Below are positions 46,480 to 58,327 of a stretch of DNA of 64,000 bases, piece after piece. The notes beneath the pieces are model-generated. The model was not told where the DNA came from, ran no database searches, and saw only the letters and a list, made by a program, of their open reading frames with translations. Numbering within the stretch: position 1 is the first letter of the stretch; every line of letters starts with the position of its first letter. The translations under genes and the position numbers were made by a program. The stretch is from Podospora pseudoanserina (Eukaryota > Ascomycota > Sordariomycetes > Sordariales > Podosporaceae), in contig NC_085922.1 of NCBI RefSeq assembly GCF_035222485.1, positions 635,001-699,000 on the forward strand, in the 5' to 3' direction.

Positions 46480-49400
46480 TCAACCCCTCAGAATGGCGGT
46501 GTCGACATGACTACTCCTGGCTGCCACCGCCCCCGCTAGAGCAGTGATAGACGGGCTCTGCATGATATCAAAGATCGACAGGTCTGCCCCAGCCTTCATG
46601 GACAGCATGTTGCGGAGCTCCACCGCAACAAGAGAATCCACACCAAAGTCCGCCAACGACTTCGAGGGGATGATATCGTCCTCCGGGATCATGAAAATGT
46701 CCACCAGCTTCTTGGTAATCCCGCCCACCACAGCCTCCGCTGCATCGTCGAATGTCGAGGCGGATGCTAGCTTGCTCGCCAAATCACCAGATCCAGATTT
46801 GTTGGACATCTGGCCGCCCTCCTGTTCCGTCTTCTGGTACCGAAGCTGCGAGAAGCGCGCGTCCCGCCGCAGAGGAGAGTCCTCTGTCTGTCCCGCTGGC
46901 CCAGTGTTGATGCCGAGCATGAGGGCTCCCGCAAGGGGGGTCGCGATCGCCGAGTCGATGGCAGCAAGGATCTCGATCTCGCGCAGACCCATGAAGCCAT
47001 GTCGCTGGAGTGCTTCGATGGTTTTGGCAGACTCTTGTTCTTCCGCCAGATGTCCCACAGACTTGACAATACCTAGATCGATGGAAACCGCTGGTAGACC
47101 ACGCGCCACTCGATGCTGAGCAAGTGCATCCTGGAAGGTGCCACCAGCTGAGTAGTTGGACTGACTGGCGAAGCCAACAACGCCGACAAGTGAGGAGAGC
47201 ATGATATAAAAGTCGAGATCGCCCTCACCAGAAAAGTACTGGTGCAGGTTCCAACTGCCGTGCAGCTTGGGATGGAGGGCGGCATTGTGGTCCTCAAGAG
47301 TCATGTTGTCCAGGACAGAGTCCTGTGATGAGGTTAGCAACTGCTGTGTGAATGAAAAAGACTTCTCATACCTTAAGCTGCATTCCCCCGTGGATGACAC
47401 CCTTGATGGGTGGTGCTCCTGTCCCGGCATACTTTGCGAGCGCCCTGTTGAGCTCCTTCATGTTGGATATGTCGCAGCCAAGTCCCACAACCTTGACCTG
47501 GTGACCAACAGCGCTGATAAGTTCGGTCTGAAGCTGATCTGCCTTTCCAAAGCTATTTGCACTGCGAGACATGACGGCGATGTGTTGGGCACCATGTTCC
47601 GCAAGCCAGTGACACACTGATCGCCCAATACCGCCAAATCCACCAACCACAAGGTACGAAGCGTCGGTGCGAAGGCGAGCGTTTAACTTGCGCGGGACAA
47701 CCTGGAGGGTAATATTGTCAGTTGCCATGTATATCATGTGAAAAGGGGTCAACATACCGGAACCATGGTCTCGTCATCGACGGCCAGCACAATCTTTCCC
47801 ATATGTTTGCCAGCTTGCATCAGGCGGAAAGCCTTCTCAACATCAGAAAGGGGTAGGACTGAGATGGGATAGACTGTATTGATCTCCTTCTCAGCAACCA
47901 TTCGCACAATGTCCTTCATGATCCGGTTGGCTTCCATTGGTTTGCACTCACCCAGTGCGATGGCATCGACACTGGAAAAGGAAACCGCTCTCGTGAAAGC
48001 TTCCATTCCTAGACTGTTGTTGAGCTCAAAATCCTTTTTCCCAATCTCGACGAATCGGCCAAACGGTGCAAGGCAGTTGAAGCTTGCCTGCAGTAACGTC
48101 CCGGCAAGCGAGTTCAGTACCACGTCCACTCCTTTGCCACCGGTCATCTCCTTGACACCAGAGGCAAAAGACACATCACGGCTTGAAAAGATGTGATCGG
48201 AATGGATACCAAAGTGCTCCATAACAAACTTGCGCTTCTCCTCTGAGCCAACTGTGACAAAAACCTCGGCCCCAACCCGTTGGGCAAGCATCACAGCCGC
48301 CTGACCAACACCTCCCGTGGCCGAGTGAATGAGAACAGTCTCGCCTCTCTGAAGTCTGGCATTGTCGTACAGAGAAACGTAGGCGGCCACAAACTGAGTG
48401 GGAAGCGAAGCAGCCGTCTCAAAACCCATGTCCTCAGGAATGTGAACGGCACTGGTCCAGTGAATCCTGGTACGGCTCCCGTAGTGTCCCCTGAGCAGCA
48501 CTGAGACACGATCCCCCGGTTTGTAGTCATTCGCAGCAGCAACAGAACCGACTCGAGTGACAACACCTGAACAGTCGTACCCCATGACTCGAGACTTCAG
48601 CTGACCTATCGCAACCATCACGTCGCGGAAGTTGACACCAAAAGCTCTGGGCTCAATTTCGACAAAGTCCTCGGGCAGTTCTTCGAGTGCGCTGGCATCA
48701 TCATCAAAGGCGAGGGTGTCGAGAAGTCCAGTCGTACCAATGGTGAGACGCAGAGGGCGGTCCTGTTGTATGAATGGCTCTAGTGGATATACAGACTGCT
48801 CGGCTGGGCGACGGAAGACATTGTTGTTTCGGCAAACATCCTTGATGTATCTGGGAACCGAAATGACACCATTTCTCTCTGCGAACTCAAAGTCGGAAGC
48901 AGCTTCGAGATTTGAGTAGTTGAAGAAGCTGCGGAAGACTTGGGTGATGGAGCTCACTGATTCTGCGGAGCAAAGGGGTCTTGTTGGGTCGAGGTCCAGA
49001 GTCCCCAGCCGCTTGCCAACATATTCTTGACGAAGGGATCGGAGAAATCCGGCCGCAAGGCCAGCGTGAGGTGTTTTGAAGTCCATAGCCCCACCTTGAG
49101 TTAGCCATAGGACGCCCTTGGATCTCGTGGAAAGCGTCTTGAGGCCCTCGAACTCTGTGTGATCAGCACTGGCGAGAATGGGGTTTTCTGAATCATCCAC
49201 AAAGATACAAACTCTGTTGTCATCGGCAGTGACAGAGTCCAATGAATGTACGGTTGGCACCGTCCACGTAAGAAGACCAATGGAAACGCCGAGTTGGTCA
49301 AGCCAGGGGTTCGGCGTAGTTGGGTTGGCTGTGACGAAAGCAATGTCAAAGTCGAACTTGGGCGGACCGGTGGCAGCCGTCGACATCATGACACTGAATG

Positions 49401-52400
49401 CGTAGAGATCGTCATCGTCACAGTCTCGGATCTCAGCGTCGATTCCGGAGAAACCTGTGCGGTTGAGGACGCGGTCCCACATGGGGATGGTGAGTGAAGG
49501 GCTGAACTTGCGTTCTTCCTCTTCGCCTACAAGCAACAGATATTAGCACATATTGGGCGAAAGGGACAGAATAGGGAACTTACTGAGCCACCAGCCTGGA
49601 AGAAATCCAAAGACGAATTGCAAATCAACTGGGTCCTTGGTTGTCTCCATCAGGAATAGTTTGCCGCCAGGCTTCAAGAGTCTTCTCACATTCGCCATGG
49701 TGTTGTTCATCGACTTTGTGGCATGAAGAACCTGGCATGCTATCACCACATCATAGCCCCCCTCTTCAAACCCTTGCTTCATTGGATCCTGCTCGATGTC
49801 GAGCTTCTTGTACTTGACCACGTTGTTCCAGTCCTGGAATTTCTCTTTGGCAGCTTCGAAGAAACCAGAAGACACATCCGTGAAGTCGTATGAGCCGACA
49901 TTGGGGCCGGTCCCTTCCTTGCTGTTTCCAAGTCCCTGCAGGATATGGCTTGTCGCCCCTCCAGTTCCCGCCCCGATCTCAATCATTTTGGCTCGCGGGT
50001 TCTTCTGCGCGTAGAGCTTGACCAGCTCTCCAAGTTTCGCATTGGTTCGTCCCCATTTGAGAGCATCCAGATAGTAGCGAGAGAGCAACTCCTTTTCAAG
50101 CATCACTTCCAGAGCTGTGATCTCGCTGCGAAGGATTGGCACGATATGGGGGCCCAGCTTGCATACCATCTCGCCGTTGGTGCTGCCTGACCTGACTTTC
50201 TCAAACAATGCCAGCTTTTCTTTGAGCGGAACCTTGATCCACCGGCTGCTGTCAGGGGCAAGCTGATTCGTGCGGGCTAGCTCAGCCTGATGCCCCATCC
50301 AAATGTAGAACTTCCTCTGATGCCGTTCCAACCGTTTGATGTCAGCTGCCGTGAGCTCAGCCAGAGCGTCGTGAATGAAAAACAGACATGCTTGGCGTAG
50401 ATCCATCAAGGTGTCTCTCTCTTGGTCCGAGATATGACTGCTGAGATTGTCCTTCAAGTATGCCTCCTTGAGAAGGCCAATGTCCGGAACCCATTGAGTT
50501 GTAGTAAACTTGTCTTGTTCCCATGAGTCTGTCTGCTGAACCGGGGCGGTTCCGATGGATTGACAAACGAAACCGTCAATCGTGATAACAGGCGCGATCG
50601 ACTCAATCATCTCATTTGCTGGGCTTTCAAAGACCGTGAGCCCCGTTGTCATGGATTGGTTGTCGATGTGGCTCAGGTTGGTGTAAGCCTTGAAGAAATG
50701 TCCAGCCTGGGCGTTGATATCATGGGAGACCCAAAGCTTGCTGATAGTCTTTGGCACTTTGGGCGTCTGTCGAACATTGCTGGAATCGGGGATGGCAGTG
50801 TAGGCAGCTTGGAAAACGGAGTCGAGCGTGGTGGGATGGACGACATGGTCGTGTTGGTGGTGCTTGGGCATAGTCGCTTTGGAGTCGGCCACTGTGAAGG
50901 ATGTCACAGATTGCTGACCCCGAGTTCGAATGCTCTTGATGTTTTGGAAGATGGGCCCGTGGCAGATGCCACCTGATCGCAGGCCAGCATACATGTCTTG
51001 TGGGCTGACCCGGGTTCTGTAGGCGGACTCGTTCATAGGATGGGCGAGCTTGAACCCATGACCCGGCAAAGCGTTTTGGCAAAAGCCCATCTCATCCCCA
51101 GATGAGTGCTCGACCGAGATCAGACCTTTGCAATGGTCTATCCAGATGTTATCTGAGCTGACAGACTGCACGTTGAACTCCGTCCATCCCTTAATGTCCA
51201 GGACCTTTTCGCCGCATGGCCGAAGTGACAGCTGAAGCTCGATGCCGTCAGCTGTCTCGGGCACAACAAGGGCGTTAAGGATGTCGATATCTCGCAGTTG
51301 GTAGCCTAGAACCCTGCCCTTGCGCCCTTGCCTCGCTGCGTGCTGGGCCATGCCCTCGATGGCCATCGAGATGTAACCGGCTGCTGGATAGATCACATTG
51401 GATTGGACAACGTGGTCCCTAACCCACGGAATATCGCTCATGCGAACAATGTGTCTCCAGGAGGGCGCACTGAGATCTGTTCCGAGAACAAGAGACCCAA
51501 GAAAATCGTGAGGCGGTTCTTGGCGATGGCGAAGGGCCTTGTTGAATCGTGGCTCGATCCAATGGCGGGTTTGATGATTCCAGGGGTATCTGGGAAGATC
51601 GTGAAGCACTTTGATACCTTCTCGACCATAGGGAAAATTGACAGGTGCAAGGTTGACTGGGTAGCCCTTTTGGAGGAGACTGCTAACGAGTGTATGCATG
51701 GTCTCAACCGCATGCTTCTTTCTGACGAGGCAGCTCTCGTATGGAATGACAACGCCATTGAACTCGTGCATGCGTAATATCTCTTGGATGGGCCCGGAGA
51801 GAGCCGCGTGTGGACCAACCTCGATCACCATGTCGACAGACAACTCGGCGCCGGGGGTGTCGAAGCACATGTTGCGGAATGCGTCGACAAACTGAACGCG
51901 TCCTGTCAGACTGCGTACCCAATGAGCAGGGCTTCCAATCTCGTGGGCATCCTCCATCCGTGTTCCAGTCGACGGCGACGAGAAGATGAAGTCGAAATGA
52001 TCCTGCGGCGACCGAACCTTCTTGTCCATAGCGCTGTGATAGGCTTCTGCAACAGCCTCCATATGATGTGAGTGCCAGGCAGCGTCCACCTTGAGGCGTC
52101 TCGCAAAGATATTCTCCTGCTGGAACGCCCTTTCGAGCTGCTCGAGGCCACAGACATCGCCGGAAAGAGTAATGGAGTTGGGACTGTTTTCACAGGCCAC
52201 GACGACCTTGCCGGTGGTGGTACGAGAGAGAAATCGCCGACTGTCCTCGACTCCAAGCCCCACTGCCATCATGCCCCCCTGACGGGCAATCTGACGATTG
52301 CTCTCCGAAGCGAGGCCTCCACGCGCAAAAGCGATGGCCATGGCCGACTGGAGATCGAGAGCACCGGCCGCATAAGCGGCGGCAATCTCTCCGCTCGAAT

Positions 52401-54645
52401 GGCTCGTGACTGCTGTGGGGGTGACACCCCAAGCCCGGAGTAGGTTTGTGAGGGCGATCTGGACGGCAACGCACACGGGAGTACTGTAGTCCAGCTGATT
52501 GACCTTGGAGGTGTCGGCATCTCGCTTTAGCTCCTCTGGAGAAACACGCGCGTTAGAAACCTAGCATTTCCAGCACGAACGGAGAAAACATACCAATCAT
52601 GTTCCAAGTTGCCCCGAGTTTCTCTAGATGCTTGTTGCAGTCGAGCAACGCGGCCTTGAAAACGGGGTAGACCTCAATCAACTCCCTGCCCATCGCCCAC
52701 CACTGCGCGCCCTGACCATTGTAAACAAATCCTACCCTGGGAGAAGCGATTGCTGCCTTGGCAGGCTTTGCCTTTGGGGAATCGAGAATCTTGATCAGGG
52801 CCTCCACCGTGTCAGCAGAAACCGACGTGACCCACGGGAACCGCGAGCGACGGTGCCCCAGAGTGTAGGCAAGGTTGTCGAGGAAACCATCTTCATCCGT
52901 GGTCTTGGTGTTGAGCAAGTAGTCCTTGAGATTGGAGACAATGGCCTGGGTAGCTCTCTCATCTTTGCCACTCAAGACGAACACTCGGCGCCGGGACAGG
53001 TACTCGAGAGCACTGCTGCTCCGTCGTGACCGGCTGCTGGCATTGTCGAGATTGGCAGCCTGCTGAAGGCGTCGGGAACCAGTGAAGGAATCCAAGTCTT
53101 CCATGATAACATGAGCGTTGGATCCGCCATAGCCAAAATTGTTGATAGACGCACGCCTTACGTCCTCTTTTCCATCCCAGGGCTCGAGTTCAGTGGGGAC
53201 CTGCAGGGGAGAGAAGGCGCTGATTAGCATTTGTTTCCGTGTCTCGGCCAATTGGTGCCGGGAAGGCCCACGGCCGGATCACTCACCTTTAACTTCCAGT
53301 CGTCCAAACGTAGCTTCTCATTCGGCTTCTCATAGTTGACACTGGGCGGGATCTGACCCTTCTCGAGCGCCAGTGCGACCTTGATGATGGCTGCAACTCC
53401 GCTTGCCGTTTCTGTGTGGCCGATGTTGGTCTTGACTGATCCGATTCTCAATGGGTCACCGCTTGGTCGAGTGTCTTGGAAAACCGACGAGATGGCTTTG
53501 ACCTCGATGGGATCGCCCGTTGGTGTGCCGGTTCCGTGGGCTTCAAAGTAGGTCGTCTGGGAAGGATCGAGGCCTGCCTTCTTGTAACAAGCGCGAATAA
53601 GCGCCTCCTGCGCCTCGCCGCTGGGTGTGGTGATAGTTTCCGTCTTGCCGTCCTGGTTCACGCCTGTCTCCCGGATGATGGCCCGGATCGGATCACCATC
53701 CCGCAAGGCATCGTCGAGCCTCTTGAGGATGATGGTGGCTGACCCCTCCCCGCGGCCATATCCATTAGCGCGGCTGTCAAATGCATAGGACCTGCCATCC
53801 TTGGAGATCAGGGTCATCGAGGACATGGCCAGGAACATGTCCGGGTTGAACATGATGTTTGCACCGCCCACAATGGACATGTCCGATTCACCGGTCCGAA
53901 GACTCTGGCATCCTTGGTGCAGCGCAGTCAAGGTGGTCGAGCAGCCCGTGTCGACTGACATGCTCGGTCCTCGCAGATCGAAAAAGTGTGACAGGCGATT
54001 GGAGGCCATGGCCGCCCCTGTGCCCATCAGTAGAAACCTGGGCAGGGCGTCGGGATCTCTGATCAGACTCTCATGGTAGTCGCGAAAAAATGAGCCGGCA
54101 AAGACAGAAGTGTTGGAGCCGGCGACATCCTGAAGGGTGATTCCAGCTTAGACAACAAGTATGGGTTAGTAGAGAATGGGATGAGCATTGTGGGGCAAAC
54201 CTACCGCTTTCCAGCGCCTCATATGTGGACTCCAGTTGCAGTCTGAACTGAGGATCTAGTGCCTGTTTCATCCCGTTAGTTTGCTCCTTAAAAATGGCGA
54301 GCGACAGCCATGTCTGACTTACCGCTGCAGTCTCTGCCGACAAATTAAAGAAATTGGCGTCGAACAAGCTGACGTCTTCTTCGAGGAAGTGGCCTCCTGC
54401 CACATTGGTCTATTTCAAAAGTGTGAGATTGTATCCCTCTTCTGAGAAGATGAGTTTGAACTGACCCCATTGAGCTTCTCAAAATTTGGATGAAGAAACC
54501 CGTCAATGTTGAAGCGGTTTTTAGGAATCTCCGACCATGCGCTGCGGCCTTCGGAAACAAGTTTCCAGAGCTTCTCTGGACTGTCGACGTCGCCAGCGAA
54601 CCGGCAGCTCATTCCGACGATGGCGATGGGTGTGTTGGATTCCAT
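46480..54645 (-). CDS. Highly reducing iterative type I polyketide synthase
   Basis: Nine exons on the minus strand (54,645-54,466; 54,409-54,323; 54,262-54,205; 54,146-53,287; 53,200-52,594; 52,535-49,584; 49,526-47,758; 47,701-47,372; 47,322-46,480) join in frame to 2,561 residues. Domains: KS (active Cys177 in [15 protein letters not shown] and [10 protein letters not shown] His); AT near 641 (SHSSGE); DH near 972 ([15 protein letters not shown]); C-methyltransferase near 1,448 ([11 protein letters not shown]); ER near 1,977 ([12 protein letters not shown]); KR near 2,185 (VVGGFGGIG, later QSNYSAGG); ACP with phosphopantetheine Ser2511 ([11 protein letters not shown]). All catalytic motifs look intact. 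It should build a reduced, possibly C-methylated chain from acetyl- and malonyl-CoA. No thioesterase, reductase or acyltransferase follows the ACP, so release must happen in trans. The layout resembles LovF-type synthases, but the product cannot be predicted. Confidence 0.95.
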
Positions 54646-54823
54646 CTTTGCTTGATACACAAAGTCTGGAAGGGGTGAAGGGTGCCTTTAACCGTTCAGG
54701 TAGATGAGTCAAGATGAGGGGTGGGCTTCGGACTCAAGTGTTGTTGAAATACCTGATGAGAATAGGGTTGGGAAACAAGAAGACGGATTCAACGCGGTGC
54801 AAGGACGTCGCACATGTCGACTC

Positions 54824-54832
54824 TATATAAAA
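54824..54832 (-). promoter_or_regulatory. TATA-like box for the PKS gene
   Basis: The plus strand reads tatataaaa (tttatata on the PKS strand), about 180 bases upstream of the PKS ATG. It is the only such element in the last 500 bases before the gene. This would give a 5'UTR of roughly 150 bases. Confidence 0.35.
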
Positions 54833-54975
54833 TCTCTTGACGACAAGATCAAAACTCCTGCATTACCATATTCTCCCTGAACCCACCGCCCTCGTGCAAG
54901 TTGATGGGTGAGATTGCCACGATTTCAGCCGTGATAGGGAGTTTACAGCATCCAGTTCCACGGAAGGGATGAGAT

Positions 54976-55007
54976 ACTCCGGGCAAGCAACAGTCAAAAA
55001 CTCCGAA
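54976..55007. promoter_or_regulatory. Paired CGGAGT elements, pair 1
   Basis: ACTCCGGG at 54,976-54,983 is followed by ACTCCGAA at 55,000-55,007, start to start 24 bases. On the PKS strand these read CCCGGAGT and TTCGGAGT. CGG triplets are the usual core recognised by Zn2Cys6 proteins. They lie about 340 bases upstream of the PKS ATG. Confidence 0.4.
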
Positions 55008-55425
55008 CCACCTTTCTCTCACAGCCCATAATTCGAGAACCGCAGTTTTGGGCTAATAAAAACCCAACAACCCGATTCAAATCGAATTCTCGCTTCATTT
55101 TGGCAATATCACATATCATGATGGCTTTGGGAAGGATCATTCTTGTGGGCGATGAGATGTAAGCAGAAGGTGGGATGATTTGCCCCACTTTGACTGACTC
55201 AGCAGTAGATAAGGGACTCGGGGAGTGAGACCTCGACCAATGCTTAGCAAATTTGTTACTCGTGGACGAGAAGATGCTCATCGTTGAACGGATTGGCATT
55301 GCAAAAGTGGGAATCTTGTGGCTCTTGACTTTCTGTGTGATGGTCAACTCCAAACTCGGCGATTGTACCTTCCGGGTAGGCTGGCCGGCGACGCTCCAGA
55401 TGGTTGTGCCCCGACCCGCCGAGAA

Positions 55426-55456
55426 ACTCCGGGGGAGACCCACAGTAAACTCCGAA
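55426..55456. promoter_or_regulatory. Paired CGGAGT elements, pair 2
   Basis: ACTCCGGG at 55,426-55,433 is followed by ACTCCGAA at 55,449-55,456, start to start 23 bases. It repeats the order, orientation and nearly the spacing of the pair at 54,976, although the intervening bases differ. It lies about midway between the PKS and SDR genes. Confidence 0.4.
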
Positions 55457-55802
55457 AGTGGACGAAGTGGGACGGGAGATCAGTCTACCCTGGGCGATCA
55501 GGAAAATGTATTTCTTGCTCAGTCAGCACTGTTGGACTGAGACAGTTGGGGGGTGCTCGGGAGCTGTTGGTGAGACGTGCAGTTTTGAGGGCTCCGATCC
55601 GGCAATGATATGTTGATTTGGTGAAACCCTGCTGCAGATCTGCCGGGCAACGTTAGCACAATGGCGTTATCCCTCATCTTTCTTTTGTTTTTCCGGCTGC
55701 AACTATTACCTTGTAAGACGGGTGGCTCCCTATCGTGCTGGAGAATACCTTAGGCCTGAGACCAGCACAATATCTCAAGGCCGGCAAGTAGGTGTGTACA
55801 AT

Positions 55803-55821
55803 CGGAGAATATTACTCCGGG
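55803..55821. promoter_or_regulatory. Inverted CGGAG-N7-CTCCG element
   Basis: CGGAG at 55,803-55,807 and ACTCCGGG at 55,814-55,821 form an inverted repeat with a 7-base AT spacer (CGGAG, aatatta, CTCCG). Everted or inverted CGG repeats of fixed spacing are classical Zn2Cys6 dimer sites. It is the fifth ACTCCG in this intergenic region. Confidence 0.4.
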
Positions 55822-56495
55822 TTTACACTAACTCGTCAAGATGTTCCACATAGAGGGCTGCGGGCAAAGAGGCTCTCATATTGCCCGCGGCAGGGGCAGG
55901 TACAAGATCCAGCAGGTGTCACTATCGCAGCTGAAGTTGGGGAAGTGGGAACGGTCTGTGACTGTATGTGATTGAAAGGCATCTGAGTAACATAAGGGAC
56001 TGCCCCCGACCAATCGCGGATGCCGTCGGATACCGGGTCATGATCTGATGGTGGGAGAGGTAACACCCGGTGTAGTGGTCGGAGACCCGCTGACAAGACC
56101 AGCGTTTCTGCTGAACAGGAAATGATCAGTGAATCCTTTTCACGGTCAAGGAATGGTCTCTCTTCAGGTTCACAGACTTGCAGTGTGTATCTCGGTGCCA
56201 TTCCCTATTTGCTCCTCTGCTGCAGGCAGAGCTGCCGTTGGTAAATCCTCAGTAACTGTTGACCGGACTGGCCTTCCGATTCCCTCAATGGATATGAGAA
56301 AACCCCTGTCCCCCGTGCTCTACGACACCCTACTTCAGATACAAACCACGGCACTGTATTCTTCTTGATAAGCACCGATCCCCAGATCGTATCACGTCTC
56401 GGACCGACCAGGTCAGCTCAACAGAGGACGCCTTTACAACGGCTTTTCACTTCTGTATGCCACTGACAGGCCCAAAAAAAACCTAATAGCCCAAG

Positions 56496-57606
56496 ATGGT
56501 GTCCTTCAGCCAGATGCAATCGTCAAATACACGCATCATAGAGGTGCTCCCTGCAGGTCTCGTAGCTGTGTTTGTCGGCGGGACGAGTGGCATAGGGGAA
56601 ACAACCATGAAGCAGCTCGCCAAGAACACCGTCGAGCCTCGCATCTACCTCGTGGGCCGGTCTAGAGAGGCTGCCACTCGAATCGTGGCCGAACTTCACG
56701 ACCTAAACCCAGCAGGGGAATACCACTTCATCCAGGCCGATGTATCGCTTCTGCACGCCGTGGACTGGGTCTGTCGTGAGATACAGGCCAGGGAACCCGT
56801 CGTCAATCTTTTGTTTCTAACGCCAGGGGTCGTGTCGACGAGTCAGGGTAGCGGTAAGTCTTGACGCGGTATCTCGAGCTCGTTCTAGATGGCTTTTGGA
56901 GGCTGACTGCTTGATCCCAGATACGATCGAGTCCCTGTACTACCCCACGGCAGTGACCTATTACTCCCGGATTAGGTTTATCGTAAACCTGCTCCCACTT
57001 CTTCAGAAAGCCTCCCATCTCCGGAGAGTCGTCACTGTGTTTGGCGCCGGCAAGGAGAGCCTTCTAGATGGCGATGACTTCCCCCTGTTTCCAGGGAGGT
57101 ACCACCAGGCCGGGCCCTTGCAAACGACAGACCACGGCAGCCTCAGCACAATGATGACACTGGCACTGGAATCTCTGGCCCTGGAAGCGCCCAACATCAG
57201 CTTTGTCCATTCCTTTCCCGGCTTTGTCAAAGGTTCGTCCACCAACAGCAGTCCCAAGACCGGCGGAGTCATCCGCGCTGTATTCAAAGTCGTCGGAGCG
57301 CTCCCTCTTTTCGAAGCTGGGGAGAGGCATCTATTCTTGGCCACAAGCGCACGATTTCCGGCAAGAGACGGGGTACATTCGAGGATACCGACAGCGGGCG
57401 TCGGGCTCGGAAAAGGGGTTTCGGTCGCTAGAGGGACTGACGCGAGGGACGGTAGCGGGGTCTATTCTGTTAATTTCGATGGGGAGTCAGTGGCGTTCAA
57501 GGTGCAGGATACACTTCAGCAGCTGAGAGACAGAGATATGGTCAGAAGAGTGTGGCAACATACGATCAAGGAGTTTACCAGGGTCACCGGGTCAGCATTC
57601 GTGTAG
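56496..57606 (+). CDS. Short-chain dehydrogenase/reductase
   Basis: Two exons (56,496-56,853 and 56,921-57,606) give 347 residues; the intron starts GTAAGT and ends CCCAG. A Rossmann start is visible at about residues 25-37 (VFVGGTSGIGETT), the glycine-rich NAD(P) loop, then IYLVGRSREAA with Arg favouring NADPH, IQADVSLL, and NLLFLTPG in place of the usual NNAG. The catalytic Tyr is probably in TYYSRIRF, where the usual Lys four residues on is Arg. The protein belongs to the fungal 'TGGTSGIG' SDR group often found in metabolite clusters. It is head-to-head with the PKS and should reduce or oxidise a carbonyl in the polyketide or its precursor. The substrate is unknown. Confidence 0.85.
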
Positions 57607-58327
57607 TTGCTCCCGTGGATTACCAATACCCACCACGCAACCTGGAAGGGGTGGGGATGGGACTCCAAGGCACAGACGGGACTATCATGTTCCACCGGGC
57701 CCCTGTTACAGCCTTCACCCAGCTCAAGCTGGCACTTGAAAACAGGAGAATACTGGAAGGGAAACAAGAGTTGAAATATGGGTTAGGGATTCCCGAGTTA
57801 ATATATCTTTGTAATTCGAAGCCAGAGACGAGAACCATTCTTTTGGGCGGTATTTAAGTGCTACCTCACATGTACCTTGGCAATTGCAGGAGCGTTTTGT
57901 GTTCCACCATGCCCCAAGGACAGGACTACCTACATGGTACCTGAGGTTGGGTACCTTACGCTGAGACACCTAATCCAGGTGCACTCGTAGCCAGCTGGCG
58001 CTTGAACATTGTAGTTGCCTGGGTCCATCATATCTTTGCCTTCCGTCATAGAATAACACTCCCCAACCAGACAGCTGACTGCGCCCTAATAAGTGTTCAT
58101 GCAACGAGACACCATTCGAAATGCCTAGCGACCTGCTCCTTCCTCCCATGCCAAATCATTTCAGAGGCAGGCCCGTGACGCGATTTCTTGTTAGGCTATC
58201 CCGTGGTAGCCCATCCTGAACCAACGTTTTCCAACCTTCACCAATCCTACTAATTCCCTATGGTTCAACCACACATTTTGCATCCGCATTACCATCCTAT
58301 ACACTATCGAACACGAGGTGGAAGCTG
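57607..58327. other. Intergenic, no supported gene
   Basis: A 720-base gap with the SDR 3'UTR and the promoter of the transporter gene. I found no ACTCCG element here by eye and no coding frame with a recognisable domain. Confidence 0.5.

Larger units (their letters stand above)
54646..56495. promoter_or_regulatory. Bidirectional PKS / SDR promoter region
   Basis: This is 1.85 kb between two start codons pointing away from each other. It holds a TATA-like box near the PKS and five ACTCCG elements (separate entries). Short frames such as 54,994-55,443 (minus) have no recognised domain and are not called. Confidence 0.65.

Noticed and set aside
46544-52482. Many plus-strand frames over the PKS gene
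   Set aside because: All are antisense shadows; PKS domains are continuous on the minus strand through nine exons.
54994-55443. Minus-strand frame of 149 codons upstream of the PKS
   Set aside because: No domain, and it lies in the promoter region containing the repeated ACTCCG sites.
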